Positions 23,201-33,897 are shown, counted from the stretch's first letter. The stretch is DNA of 64,000 nt from Pomacea canaliculata (GCF_003073045.1 NC_037592.1:17999844-18063843), one strand, 5' to 3'. Numbers and translations are program-made. The notes: generated from the sequence alone by a model not told the origin.

Positions 23201-26200
23201 AATTAAAATGAAACAAATGCGGCAATTTAAATTTGAAATTCATAGTACAGACTGATTAGACACCGGTCGAAAAAAAAAGTTTTTTGTTTCATGGGATAGC
23301 GCGGATTTTTTTTGTATCAGCTATTTAGCCCTTGAATGAAGTTTCAAAAAATGGTTTTACTGCACTCGTCGCGCTATCGGTTGCCATGGAAACAATCCAA
23401 AATGGCGCCAAAACAAACAATTTTAAAAGCTAAAAACTTCTTCAATTTTGTGAGTAGACTCAAAATTCTTTTTGAAATAGTTACCTAAAAGACAGATCTA
23501 CATTTCTATGATAAAGAATTTGCGAATTCCTCTTAGTTTTTTTTTTTATAATTTTTTTTGTAAAAAAGTGTGTTAAATTTTAAGAAATTTTGATGTAAAA
23601 CGGTATAACTACCAAACTACTAAGTAATTTTTAAAAATCTATCATAGAAATGTTTAAATTTGTATGAAGAAAAGCTCAACCAAATTGCAGATCTATATCT
23701 CTTGTCAAAAAGAAGGAGTTAGCTTTTGAAGTAAACAGTCTCTAACCAAAACAAAGGAACTGAGAAATCGCGGAAAGAAAAACTGAAAGCTTAGTAACTT
23801 CTAAACTACTCAATATTTTTTTAAAAGCTCTCATAGAAATGTTTAAATATGAATAAAGAAAACTTCAACCCAACTTTAGGTCTGTATCACATGCCAATAT
23901 AAAGTTATAAGCTTTTGAACTAAACAAGCTTACTAAAACAAGAAACTGAAAAGGCGAAGGAAAACAAAGTGAAAGCTTAGTAACTACTAAACCACTAAAT
24001 ATTTTTTAAAAAGCTCTCACTGAAATGTTTACATATGTATGAAGAAAACTTCATTCAAATTTTAGGCCTGTATCACATGTCAATATAAAGTTATAGGGAT
24101 TTTAAGTAAACAAACTGTAACAAAAACAATGAACGGAAAAAGCGCGAGCAGAAATATCAAGCTTAGTAACTTTGTTTTATCTAAGCCTTTCATGTAATTT
24201 ACCTGCTGAATGAAAAATATAACCATCTTTCAATGTGTTACTACATATAACTTTAACATTACTAATAAAATTAATTATTTTATTCACTTTTAGAAAAGTC
24301 AACATGGTTGTGTTGTGTACCCAACTGCTGACCAGGCTTCAGAGAAGTACACAGTAATAAAAACAATGGTGTTTGCAAACATTGAGCAACACAGTTATAG
24401 GTTTAGTTAGTTATATAGAAGTTCAGTGTCCACTAGCTTCATGGTTTTTGCCATCTTTGGTCTTTTGCTGTCTAACATTTAGTGATGATGTCACATATTG
24501 CTTCCAATTTTTGCGAGCATCTACTGAAGTAGCAGCATTAGTAGGAAACACTCTCATCTTTCTTAGCCTTCAGTTGCAGGGTGATGGGATGAACATCAAT
24601 TAAAGAAATTATTTCAAAAGCTTATAGGGGAGTATAACCAATTCTTGCAGCCCTATGCTCCACTGGGGGCAAATAGGAATAAGAATAACCTATTCATGAA
24701 ATCTAGAGATACATCACTGGTGCACCAGAATTTAAGCAGCTGCTCATGTTCTGTTCCTCTGTATGCTAGGATTATTTTATGAATTACCTCTGTAGTCACA
24801 TGGATTAAAGATGGTTGATTTTTGTGGCTAGGGGGTATCTTATTTTCTGTCAAAGATTTCTGGGAAAAGCACTATAGCTGTCTGGCCTTTTAGGGGGCTG
24901 ACAATGATGTGCTCTCTAGACACTGAATGGCTTCAAACTTGACTAGATAGCAGTTTTCATTGTTTGTTAGGAATGCTATACATAATTGTCTTCACATTCT
25001 GTTTGTTACATTTGGTTGGAGTAAGACCATCCAACCCCCACCCAACCTTTGTTTTCTGTGCAAATGATGTAAGCTCTGTTTCCCTACATTCCTGACAAAG
25101 TACATAAATAACTAGCATTGCAAGTTGACTCAAATGTGTAAATGTTCGCATCTAGTCCTGATTACTACCGAGATTTGCAGCAGAAATGAAAACTTCGCTT
25201 TATTTTCAGCTCGCTTACCACATGACTGATGGTGTTTTCGACAGCCGAATTCGGTTCACTAAGTTACTTTTTTTAGCTGCTACGACGGTCTAAGAATGTC
25301 CACGTGGTTTTTATTTTTTTGCACGTGGTATTGTGAGAAGAAATGAGCGTCTGACAGTCACAATGAACATTTAATATCAACGTTAATGTCTTAGAAAAGA
25401 AAATATCCCAGAACTAGCTTTGACTTGCTGTCGCCATTGTTTATACATCCGGAGGCCATGACAGTTGCCTTGTGGGATACCCGAGCACAGCCGAAGCGTG
25501 TTCGTGTGCCCTATGACCCCGTCTAGGTCGGCATTAGTGAATTCTGATTGGCTATATGCAAAGTATGTTACGCATGCGTCCATATAAGGAAGTTTCCGAC
25601 CCTTTGTGTCGTCTAGAAAAGAGCTTGTATCATAGCTTGGGGCCTTCTAAGGGTTTTGACTCAGCCTTTGTTTGAAAATTCATGTCATGACCTTTCGACC
25701 GATATACGATGTGACACAGTTGCCCACGTGGCGAGGTGTGTTGCTATGTCTCAAACATTCTCTATTCTCGCTAATTCTGCGCTCGGGAAAAGTAAATAGG
25801 ATAGAAGTAGATGTTTTCATTGACAAAATAGACATATTTCTAGATTATTCTATGAAAAACCACTTGGCGAGTGAATAGAACAAAATATGAACTTTGACAG
25901 TATGAAGTAATCTGAAAATGGCCAAAATGAAAAAATTTTGACAATTTTTCGACCGGTGTCTGGCCTTTAGCCTTGGTGGTCCGCCATAGCTTTTACTTAA
26001 GTAAAGTGGTCCGCGGTCCGAAAAACTTTGAGAACCACTGTACTAGAGTTACGTTCCCATTAGCACATTTAAGGCATGCGAGCTTGAGCAGCGCACGTAA
26101 ATGTCATAGGAGTGATTTAAAATTTGTTTAAAACTGTGTTTCTTTAGAACAGCTTTAGGGTTTAGAAAATATTATTCAAATAAGTCAAAAGTGTACATCG

Positions 26201-28406
26201 GAAAAGGACCAAGAGGTATAATTACTCATAATAATCTTAACCCACTTAACGCGTGCGGGCTAGAAACTTAGCAAACCATTAAAAAGATCACTTCTCAGTA
26301 TTACAGTTGGGTACAGGGTACTCACATACATCCTCTCTGTGTCAGTGTATATTGCAGAGCCAGAAATGTGACCATCATCCCCAGTGTTACGACCAAACAG
26401 ATGAAAAGTTTTGTTCCTTTTATCCTATAAAAAAGATTGTCCAGACCTCCGCACCTCCTGGACTAATGGAGATAAATAACAAAGGCTTGTTTAAGGTCAA
26501 ACGGTTAAACAAAACTTCTTCCTGTCCAGAGACTCATTTCCAGTGTCCTAATGGGTACTGTGTCCCTGTGTATGTCCGTTGCAACGGTGTATTCGACTGT
26601 CCCGGGAAAGGGGACGAAGCTGACTGCGAGACCTACACCTGTCCCGGCTACTACCGATGTCGCGGCTCGCGCGTGTGCGTGCACGCTGACCACCTATGTG
26701 ACACCTGGCCGCAGTGTCCGCAGGCAGACGACGAGCTGTTGTGTAACCTGACTTGTCCTGACACCTGTGTGTGTCACGGCCTGGCCTTCACCTGCACAGG
26801 CAGCTTCCCCGCCAACCAGTATCTCGACCTGAAGTTTCTCGACGCCCGTGGCTCGGCCATGACCTTTAGTGACTTGAGCGACAACACGATGCTGATTCAC
26901 CTCAGTCTGGCCCAGTGTGGCCTCACGCATGCGCCGAGCGTGGGGTTCCCCAACCTGCGCTCACTGGATCTGAGCGACAACCTTCTTCACTCCATCAGCA
27001 GTGACTTACTGGATAAGCTGCCCAGACTGGAGACCTTGTCCCTCGCGGACAACCCTCTCACGTCCCTGCTTCCTACAGGACCCACACCCACTGTGTACTC
27101 AACTCTTCATGCTCTTGACCTTTCCGGCGTGAAGATACCTGAGCTGAACGACTCCATCTCCAAGACTTTCCCTAACATCAGACATTTAAACTTGACAAAC
27201 GCGCAAGTAGAGCGTGTTACAGACGACAGTCTGTTGCTGCTGACACAGTTACAAACACTTGACCTGAGAGGATGTCCCCTGTCATCATTCTCATCACGTG
27301 TGTTCAGACCTTTGAGCAAGCTTCATGCTGTGTATGCCGACACTTACAGGATGTGCTGTCCAGCCAACCTTCCTGAAAACTTTGACCTCAATCAGTGTGT
27401 GTCGCCACCAGACAGAATTTCCTCCTGCGATTCTCTTCTGGGCTCGACTGTGCTTCGAGCGAGTGTGTCCGTCTACACCATTGTTGCTGTGACTGGAAAC
27501 ACACTTATCTTGCTGCACCACACCTACATAAGGAAAGTAGACATGGCTGTGTGCTTTAACACGCTGCTAATAAATCTGTGTGTGGCTGATCTTATGATGG
27601 GCGTGTACTTGACGATAATTAGTGTTGCTGACCAGGCCTTCCTCGGCCACTACCTGTGGATGGACGTGGCTTGGAGAAATGGCGCTGCCTGCAGGTTGGC
27701 CGGGTTCCTGGCTGTTCTTTCCAGACAAGCCTCAGCTTTTATTGTCTGCCTCATTACTCTAGATCGTTTACTCGCTATTGTGTTTCCGGTCAGTTCTGCT
27801 CGATTTCGCCGGAGTGCGGGCTGGATGGTCTGTACACTGAGCTGGGTGGCAGGACTGTGTGTTGCTAGTTTATCTGTGTTACAAGCCCCGTCATCCGACA
27901 CCATGTACAGTCAGAGTGGACTCTGCATCCCGCTACCTACAGATAGGTTAGACAACCGGAAGGAAATCGTCGCTCTTAAAGTCGTATTTGTTTTTAATCT
28001 TCTTCTTGTCCTCTTAATCGTTTTTGGCAACGTTTTCATATTCTGGACAGTTTTCTCCACAAACTTGCTGTTTTCAGACACTAGACCAAAGTCGAGAGAA
28101 CTGATCATCGCGAGGAGAGTTAACCTCCTTGATGCAGTGGATGCTACTTGTTGGTGTATAAACTTGTTTGGACTTTTACCTTTTCTTTCCAGTAATGTTG
28201 GAGTCAACCTGATTATTTTTGTCTTGCCTCTACCTTCTGTTCTCAACCCCCTCTTGTATTCTTACAGTTTTATTTCAGAACATATGGAGAAAAAGAGAGA
28301 AGAAGAACTGAGGAAATGGCTTCAGTTAGAAAGTAGGCAAAAAGATTTAGGCAGAAAAACATGTCGCAAGAAATGTTCAAACTCAAGTGGAATTGATTAT
28401 CAATAA
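17158..28406 (+). CDS. GRL101-like CUB/LDLa/C-type-lectin/LRR 7TM receptor, + strand gene (four exons)
   Basis: The model joins 17,158-17,902, 20,305-20,968, 21,629-22,133 and 26,346-28,406, in total 3,975 nt or 1,324 residues, with intron phases 1, 2 and 0. Domain order is signal peptide, CUB-like (exon 1), CUB, LDLa and lectin-like domain (exons 2-3), LDLa series, LRR block, and 7TM from about residue 1,010 to 1,300. It is a diverged paralogue of the - strand receptor, to which it stands head to head. One in-frame TAA interrupts the lectin-like domain at codon 521. TM6 has CWCI where the paralogue has CWFP. Intron 3 (4.2 kb) carries two transposons. It is either a receptor with a base error or allele, or a young pseudogene, since the other 1,323 codons are open. 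Confidence 0.85.
18064..18258 (-). mobile_element. 5'-truncated RTE-type LINE fragment with target-site duplication
   Basis: The reverse strand encodes the end of an endonuclease-reverse transcriptase: GKRKRGPPKITWRRTVEAD, then TLNHSWGTVGKLAQDRQKW and a stop. It ends in a short (TCTAA)n tail, typical of RTE-like elements. An 11-bp direct repeat tgttgtcacat flanks the insert at 18,053-18,063 and 18,259-18,269. Only about 60 codons of the element were inserted, into intron 1 of the + strand receptor. Confidence 0.85.
18969..19050. repeat. (GAT)27 trinucleotide microsatellite
   Basis: There are about 27 uninterrupted GAT units in intron 1 of the + strand receptor. Translation gives a Met run on one strand and a Ser run on the other, neither of which is protein. 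Confidence 0.97.
19285..19470 (+). mobile_element. tRNA-derived SINE, + orientation
   Basis: The head contains tggcgcaacgg (19,294-19,304), an RNA polymerase III A-box, and about 60 bases on gagttcatttctc at the B-box position (consensus ggttcgantcc). The body (ctgtttacagggctggctgc, aatatagccatagttgctgg) recurs in reverse at 39,470-39,652. The B-box is degraded, so this copy is probably inactive. The GC-rich open stretch after it, to about 19,850, is unassigned. Confidence 0.8.
20098..20135. repeat. Perfect 16-bp inverted repeat with CRE-like half sites
   Basis: The arm aaatgacgtaatttct is followed by a 6-base ctctct spacer and its exact reverse complement. Each arm holds TGACGTAA/TTACGTCA, which resembles ATF/CREB or PAR-bZIP sites. 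It sits 170 bases upstream of exon 2 in intron 1. It could be a regulatory palindrome, a fragile hairpin or a tiny MITE end; only the structure is certain. Confidence 0.8.
20257..20290. repeat. (TG)n/(CG) alternating purine-pyrimidine tract at an acceptor
   Basis: Seventeen TG/CG dinucleotides end 14 bases before the exon 2 acceptor (caag|GTTTTG). The tract stands where a polypyrimidine tract is expected, and alternating TG/CG can adopt Z-DNA. Confidence 0.85.
20305..20968 (+). CDS. + strand receptor exon 2: CUB, LDLa and start of lectin-like domain
   Basis: The acceptor caag|GTTTTG joins the phase-1 end of exon 1 to give NYG-FVLVP, matching SG-YVQTP in the paralogue. The exon encodes a CUB domain (WTEIRVPKSHQVMVSF to SGFRLLFSFH), an LDLa (WNCSVQHW..FPCNLVNECVGGEDEAEC) and the first half of a C-type-lectin-like domain (VCGQGLLWTGISCM, VTWVEAQNTC, NTPPEW). 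It leaves in phase 2 at CAT|gtaagt. LDLa and lectin segments are the best-conserved parts between the paralogues. Residues upstream of 20,305 in the same open frame are intron. Confidence 0.9.
21629..22133 (+). CDS. + strand receptor exon 3: end of lectin-like domain, LDLa repeats; internal stop codon
   Basis: The acceptor cgtgacag|GTATC joins exon 2 to give GLYM-YQETVV, aligned with VNYL-YRHGLV of the paralogue. The exon is 505 nt and ends in phase 0 at CAG|gtaatc. It encodes the lectin-like C-terminal half (VTYWIPLP, ESCSYYS, MTHCYRH), then VPCEI, a degenerate LDLa-like segment (TCPSQHVTH..SDCW), a full LDLa ending SDRSDEDFC, and half of the next. At 21,780-21,782 the frame reads TAA between HIID and VPCEI. 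The paralogue is open there (ADQTYFICEL). One base could account for it: true nonsense, polymorphism or error. Confidence 0.85.
22417..22930. mobile_element. Tigger/pogo-like non-autonomous element, 514 bp
   Basis: The left end is cagtgtcccctcgtttatcg and the right end, reversed, is cagtgttccctcgctacttc. Both are bounded by TA (22,415-22,416 and 22,931-22,932). Subterminal cgcgataaacgaac and gaatccgcgatagatgaacc motifs are typical of this group. No transposase is left. It lies in intron 3 of the + strand receptor. A right-end fragment of the same family is at 50,187-50,346. Confidence 0.88.
23010..26040. mobile_element. hAT-type element, 3,031 bp, in intron 3 of the + strand receptor
   Basis: The left end is cagtggttcccaaagtgtgg and the right end, reversed, is cagtggttctcaaagttttt, followed on both sides by ggtccgcgg-type sequence. 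The flanking 8-bp direct repeat is tactagag (23,002-23,009 and 26,041-26,048), as for hAT. The interior is AT-rich, encodes no recognisable transposase and includes a second, inner inverted-repeat structure. Fresh-looking target sites contrast with the empty coding content, so it was moved in trans. Confidence 0.9.
23258..25961. repeat. Inner 17-bp inverted repeat pair and 3x ~185-bp internal repeats, probable nested element
   Basis: agacaccggtcgaaaaa at 23,258-23,274 recurs as its exact reverse complement at 25,945-25,961. Removing the span between them leaves about 327 bp of the outer hAT element, a normal MITE size, which suggests one element inserted into another. Between about 23,600 and 24,110 a segment with 'ctcaNtgaaatgttta', 'gaagaaaacttca' and 'cctgtatcacatg' recurs three times at about 180-base spacing. 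No target-site duplication is obvious for the inner unit and no transposase is recognisable. Confidence 0.55.
26346..28406 (+). CDS. + strand receptor exon 4: LDLa repeats, LRR block, 7TM domain
   Basis: The acceptor is gtgtcag|TGTATATTG at 26,346, phase 0; the ATG at 26,307 lies in the intron. The exon completes an LDLa (CILQSQKCDHH to DEKFC), then two LDLa (CPETHFQCPNGYC to GDEADC; CPGYYRCRGSRVC to DDELLC), a cap CPDTCVCHG, about six LRRs and the hinge MCCPANLP..SSCDSLLG. In the 7TM part TM2 has NLCVADLMMG, TM3 ends ITLDRLLAI, TM6 reads DATCWCINLFG and TM7 has NPLLYS. The missing TM6 proline is unusual, while NPxxY is kept. The basic tail ends SSGIDYQ. The frame is fully open for 686 codons. 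Confidence 0.93.
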   Translation, partial: CILQSQKCDHHPQCYDQTDEKFCSFYPIKKIVQTSAPPGLMEINNKGLFKVKRLNKTSSCPETHFQCPNGYCVPVYVRCNGVFDCPGKGDEADCETYTCPGYYRCRGSRVCVHADHLCDTWPQCPQADDELLCNLTCPDTCVCHGLAFTCTGSFPANQYLDLKFLDARGSAMTFSDLSDNTMLIHLSLAQCGLTHAPSVGFPNLRSLDLSDNLLHSISSDLLDKLPRLETLSLADNPLTSLLPTGPTPTVYSTLHALDLSGVKIPELNDSISKTFPNIRHLNLTNAQVERVTDDSLLLLTQLQTLDLRGCPLSSFSSRVFRPLSKLHAVYADTYRMCCPANLPENFDLNQCVSPPDRISSCDSLLGSTVLRASVSVYTIVAVTGNTLILLHHTYIRKVDMAVCFNTLLINLCVADLMMGVYLTIISVADQAFLGHYLWMDVAWRNGAACRLAGFLAVLSRQASAFIVCLITLDRLLAIVFPVSSARFRRSAGWMVCTLSWVAGLCVASLSVLQAPSSDTMYSQSGLCIPLPTDRLDNRKEIVALKVVFVFNLLLVLLIVFGNVFIFWTVFSTNLLFSDTRPKSRELIIARRVNLLDAVDATCWCINLFGLLPFLSSNVGVNLIIFVLPLPSVLNPLLYSYSFISEHMEKKREEELRKWLQLESRQKDLGRKTCRKKCSNSSGIDYQ

Positions 28407-29035
28407 GAAACTTTTATTTTGCTTGACTACTTGTTCTCCTTTTATTTTGGCATAGCGGGAGCTGACAGGATTTCACCTGGCTGAATTCTGCAGAACAAAG
28501 GCCTATTCGTCTCCTGCCGACTTGTTTAAATTACTGTGGATGCAGACAACATTGATATTGTTTTGTAGGACAGTGGAAATGTTGGAGCGGCTCAGGACGA
28601 TCAGATTTTGTATTTGCAGACCGCTATTTCAATCGCACTTCTTTGTAAGCTTAAACTCAGTAGTGACTTATTACCAGAATTTCAACCAACTGTTACACAA
28701 TAACATTTAAAGCAAGAAGTTGGCTACATCAGTATGCTGAGTGCTCATTATTTATCTTAAAACTGTTCGTAAAGATTTACGATCCTTGTGTCAGTTTATC
28801 TAGATTCTAGACAATATTTACATAAAAGGCTCTTAGAGATGCAGATAAACGTAAATCGCGTTAGTGGACATTTTCGGTTTTAACAAAAAGGAAATTGCTT
28901 GCAACATGAATTTTTATGATTGCCAGTGTAAATACACCTTGAGCATTGTAAGTGAAAGTAGTTGTTTTATAAGTTACAGTGTATGTGTTTATATAAATAT
29001 ATATCTGTGTATTTTGTATTATTGTAAAGCAAAAC

Positions 29036-29041
29036 AATAAA
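29036..29041 (+). promoter_or_regulatory. Candidate polyadenylation signal of the + strand receptor
   Basis: AATAAA lies 630 bases after the stop codon, with a T-rich stretch before it and TAAATTAAAT after it. It would give a 3' untranslated region of about 650 bases. Confidence 0.4.
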
Positions 29042-30784
29042 AATAAATTAAATAAGTATACAGTGATGTAGTCCATCCATAAACATAATGTACATTAATG
29101 ACTGATTTCATAACTTATTGTGCAAAACGATCCTACACTATGTAACTGTGCTTTCATATATATATATAAATTTATGCTCAGATGCTTAAACAGTATTCCA
29201 GTGTTTTGTGCCTCTTAGGACGTTTTTATTAGCAAATCTATTTTTTACAGAATCACATACAAAGTTTCATTGACGAGTGCAAGTACAGGTAGACTTTGAT
29301 GAGGTTTGCCTACTGTCAGTTGAACTTACATACCACATTTTAATCATTCCTGCAAAGTGTCAGCCTGAATACAGGTACCAATGATCAATCAGACCCACGA
29401 GGATGATGGATCACTGTACATGTTATATGTTATGATTTATGTTTTTGTGACTATAAAGTTTTGTAATGTGTGCAGGTGACTAATATATTTTCTGGCGTGT
29501 GTGTGGGCAAACAGGGATAGGGGGAAGGGAGTAGTGGCATGTGAGTGGGTGGTGGGTGGTTGTGAGCTTTGCAGTGGCGCAGGAAAATGTTTGTGGGGGA
29601 GGGGGCAATTTCCACGCTTACATTATGAAAACAAAGTGTGCACACACACACTGGTAACATCACAACACATGTTGCTTTCAGTGTTAAAAGAACAAAACAA
29701 CACTAAACAAGAATGAAAATTCACTGAAAAAGGACTCATTCTGCAATTTCGATCACAAAAATGATGTAATATTCAGAATATTGTTCAAGAATCGCAAGTC
29801 AATGTGCTTAAAACAACAACAACAATAACAAAAACACAAATAAAACAAAAACAAAACAAATACCTTCTTCTTTTACTTCATCCAGATTTAGCAGATGAAC
29901 CATGTCTGTAAACACATGCATAACGAGGCAGTCAAACGCGTGTATAATGCAACTTCTGAGCTATGTTCTTATTCGGCAGTAAAACTGCGTTCTGCAGTTG
30001 CTATGGTGACTGGGGCAGTTAGTGTCTGACTCTACTAACTGAGATAAAATAACTCTGGCGATTGGCTGAACTGTCATATTAGTTTGAGATCCGCCAACGG
30101 GAACTGCGTCTCTGTAGACGTACCCGTCGTGAGAAAGTGACTGACGGGAACGCGAATGCACGGGCAGTAACTGCATTGCCAAGTCACACTCACTAGCCTC
30201 CCTTTGTTTTATGCATCAATAGTTCCTGTGATCACTACGACAGCCTAACAATGTCTCAGATTGAAACCAATTCTTGTATATTGTTTGGATAATTCTTCAT
30301 ACGAAGAAATGCTAGAACTGACAATGACTTGGGAGAAATCCAAATCAAAGTAAAAACAAAACAAAACTGCTCAGCATTTCATTTCTGAACCACTGTAATT
30401 AATAAAAATAATAAACTATATGGTGAACCAACATAACTAGTAAAATTAAAATAATAAAATAAAATCAGTTATGGTTATCGCTTAAATTATAAAAATATAG
30501 GACAATATTATAAAACAGAAATATTTAAACTGTATTATTAATAAAAGAAAAAATATTTGTTATCTACTTTCAAAGTTGGCGATTTGAACTGATAGTCAGC
30601 AAATCCTGAAAAATCTCGCTCCCGTGCGCGAAAAGCGTGTGACTTCACATCCGCTGGCGTCCACACTGTCTTCGTGAGCATGTAATGGGCAGTTCTTTAA
30701 TCGCAAAGCTTTACAGTTTAGTGCTAAAATTTACAGTTTATTGTTAAGTGTTGATCCACGTGTATTTAGTCAACTTCATGATTA

Positions 30785-31325
30785 AAATCTATAGAAATTA
30801 AAAATCTAACAATTCAAACTCTACAGCAAGTGAAAACTAACATATTTTAATCTACATCAACCTAAAACTAGCATATACAAATCTTCATTAACCTAACACT
30901 AACGTATACAAATCTTCATTAACCTAAAACTAACATATACACCTCTACGTCAACCTAAAACGAACACAAACAAATCTACACTAACTAAAAAATAACATAT
31001 AGAATTTAAATCAACTTAAAACTAACAAATACAAATCTACATCAACCTAAAACAAATATTAAAATCTACATCAACCTGAAAATAACTTATATATAAATCT
31101 ATGTCAACCTAAAACTAAATATGCGACACTAAATCAACTAAAAAATGACACAGAATTTACATCAACTTAAAGCTAAAATATACAAATCTACATCAACTTA
31201 AAACTAATGTACAAATCTACATCAACCAAATACTAATGTACAAATCTACATCAACTAAAAAACAACATAGAATTTACATGGACTTAAAGATAAAATGTAC
31301 AAATCTACATCAACCTAAAATTAAC
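30785..31325. repeat. Imperfect ~30-bp minisatellite (copy B)
   Basis: It has the same unit and nearly the same order as 2,560-3,115. The unit order is preserved between the copies, which argues that little unequal exchange has happened since duplication. Confidence 0.85.
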
Positions 31326-31606
31326 ATACACAAATTGATAGATACTTCAGCATATGCAAGTCTAGAGGAAGAAAGAAAGTGAGTAGGAAGTTGATTTACG
31401 CACATTGTATCCTTTACAGACAACCAGGAATAACAGATGATTTTTAAAAAACCCAAAAATAATAAGACAGTCTGTTGTAAAGAAACAACCGATAACGCCA
31501 TATACCCGTTATAAACACAACCTTAAAATGTGTATTTCATGTTTCCCACTGCTTTCACATTTAATTACCCAATGACATCTCTCTAATACACATCTGCTCA
31601 CACCGT

Positions 31607-31825
31607 GTGATGACGGCGATAAGCACACTGCCGTATGTAGTGCTTATATTTTATTGTATTGTAAATCTTGTTCCCGCGCTAGTGTTGTCTCAGACCTCAG
31701 CCTGTATCACGGACATCACTTATGTTAATACTGGACTGGATGCTGCCTCTCGCAGCTTTCGAGCGCTGTATAAGGAAATGCCTCGTGCCATCATAAACAT
31801 CATCGTGAACATTGTTGCACGATAA
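31607..31825 (+). CDS. Small open reading frame with signal-peptide-like N-terminus, copy B, hypothetical
   Basis: This is the 72-codon counterpart of 3,381-3,599 with a Lys-to-Met change near residue 58 and one silent change. The N-terminal hydrophobic stretch is intact. I recognise no family and see no independent support for expression. Confidence 0.25.
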   Translation: MMTAISTLPYVVLIFYCIVNLVPALVLSQTSACITDITYVNTGLDAASRSFRALYKEMPRAIINIIVNIVAR

Positions 31826-33709
31826 TGAGCTATATAAGTATCTCACGAGTTACAAGCAACTTTTATATTGCCTCACTGTCAATGTTTTTCACCAAATTTA
31901 CCACGACAAGAAATTTTTCTTTTTGCTCCTGTTCACCTGAGCATTTTTGGTGGTGACTAGTTTATTTGGTAATGCTTCCACGTAATGGCCGTTAATTTGT
32001 CCTGTGATGGGGTAGAGGTGTGGTAAGGGGGAGTGGATAATGGAGTATCAGACGGCCAGGTGTGTGAACAGGTGTTACAGCCCAGAGAGGTACACGTACT
32101 CCCAGGCGAAATCTCATAGTGCTGACTAACGCGTTTTACTACCAACTTCTCTCATTAACCAATCAAAAAGGTCATACAATTACTTAATCAAAATCGTAAA
32201 AAGTAAAACTTGCATTGACAGGTCTGAAAAATTCAAAGATATAGTTATATACAGGTTTTTCAATGCAAAATCTAAGTAATAGCTAGATAAAGACGTGTTT
32301 TGCAAACATTTCTGACAGTCACTATCTACATTCTACACAGTAAGACATACTTTAAGCTCTTTCCACATCTTATCTCTATGTCGGTTTAAGCACAATGTAA
32401 GAGAAGAGACTACAAGCCCCTTCCTCTTGCTGTTTACAAGCAGACGACCCCGGGTAGCCAGGCCTCGTCACACGCCGTAAATGCGAGGATGACTGGGCCA
32501 CCCCCGGACACCGCTGCACACTGCACGTGAGATTCATCGGTGAATATGGCAGGACAGATGACCAACTCAGGTCTGAATCACTGATGAAGGGACGATCACG
32601 TCGACTTTTCTCTTCTAACTTCGCACGCACGTGACTGGAGGGTGGTGCTAAAGCAGTTTTTCACATACTAAAAACCTTTCACACGAGGGCTCCATAACTT
32701 GTTTGTTTCTTATCTTACAGGTCGACCGTTTACATCTTCAGCAAATAACTCGCCAAACTCCCCTTCCTGCTAACAACAACACTAATGTTCTTACTTTTTT
32801 CATGTCCATGAACATGTAACAATTCTAACTATATTGCATTTTTATTTATCACTATAAAACAAATTAACAGATATATCACGGACACTGCATTTTTTTTTCA
32901 ATACTTTGAGCTAAGTTTTCAAATAATATTCAATGTTACTTCGATAATACGAGGTTAGGACCTGATTCGTGAACCGCGGCAATACACATGTCTCACTTGT
33001 TCGACGATTTTGCATGAGCGCGCCTACCGACCTGTTCAGGTGAGAATTAGGTGAAGCCTGCACATGGATCGAGGTCAGCGGTACAAATATCTTCCGAGGT
33101 TTTGCTCGCGAAACAATGAAAAATGCGTTTTATCGTCGCTGCCTTGCAAAACAGGCCATCTTGAAACTGTGACATGGCAGAAACGAAAAAGAAGTGAATA
33201 GTTCAAACTAAAGCGACAGAGCGATACCCGTATTATTAGAAGAGATAGAGAGATACCCGTATTAATTGAAGAGATTGAGAGATAACCGTATAGTCAGACG
33301 TGAGCAGAGAGAAGCAAAGGCTTTTCCAGCCGCTTTCATCATGATAAACGACTAGAAAAAAAAAAACCCAACAACTGATATGTGGATGAGTTTAACATAA
33401 AAGAATTTAACATTATAATTATTAAACATCGCTACATTATATTAGCTCGACGACAGCGAAAACGACCAAATAAATCCACATTGTCTCACATTTCAAACGG
33501 GTCTGACGGATCCCTGAAGATCCTGTCTCTTCTCAACTGCTGACGCAGGACAAAACGGTAAACAACACGATCATTGCCATTGTTAGGCAGGAAATTGCGT
33601 TTGCGCATGCGTAAGCAACTCCTCTCAGCTAAGCAAGACGTTAGACCAGGGGTACAACTGCCAAGTTTTCACAAAGAAATGCTTGCTCTAGGAGTGAAGA
33701 CGCCATGAC

Positions 33710-33897
33710 CAGGCCTGACGAGAGGGGGGGACAAGGGGGCCTGGTGTACCCGGGCCCGCGGCTGTCAAGGGGGCCCGGCCTTGGTCAGTGGATTTTTTTT
33801 TCTTCTTCTCCTTTTCTTTTTCTTTTAACGATTACAAGTACAAGGGGCCCGGAGAGGTCGTCTGTCCCGGGGCCCGGGCTGGCTCTCGGCGGCCCTG
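33710..33897. mobile_element. GC-rich 188-bp hAT-like MITE with 8-bp target-site duplication
   Basis: It begins caggcctgacgagaggg and ends, reversed, cagggccgccgagagcc, so the ends are imperfect inverted repeats. The 8-bp repeat gccatgac flanks it (33,702-33,709 and 33,898-33,905). Copy A has the empty site, one gccatgac, near 5,468-5,475. The GC-rich body, with gggcccgg-type runs and a T-rich centre, contrasts sharply with the AT-rich flanks. It has no coding capacity. Confidence 0.9.
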
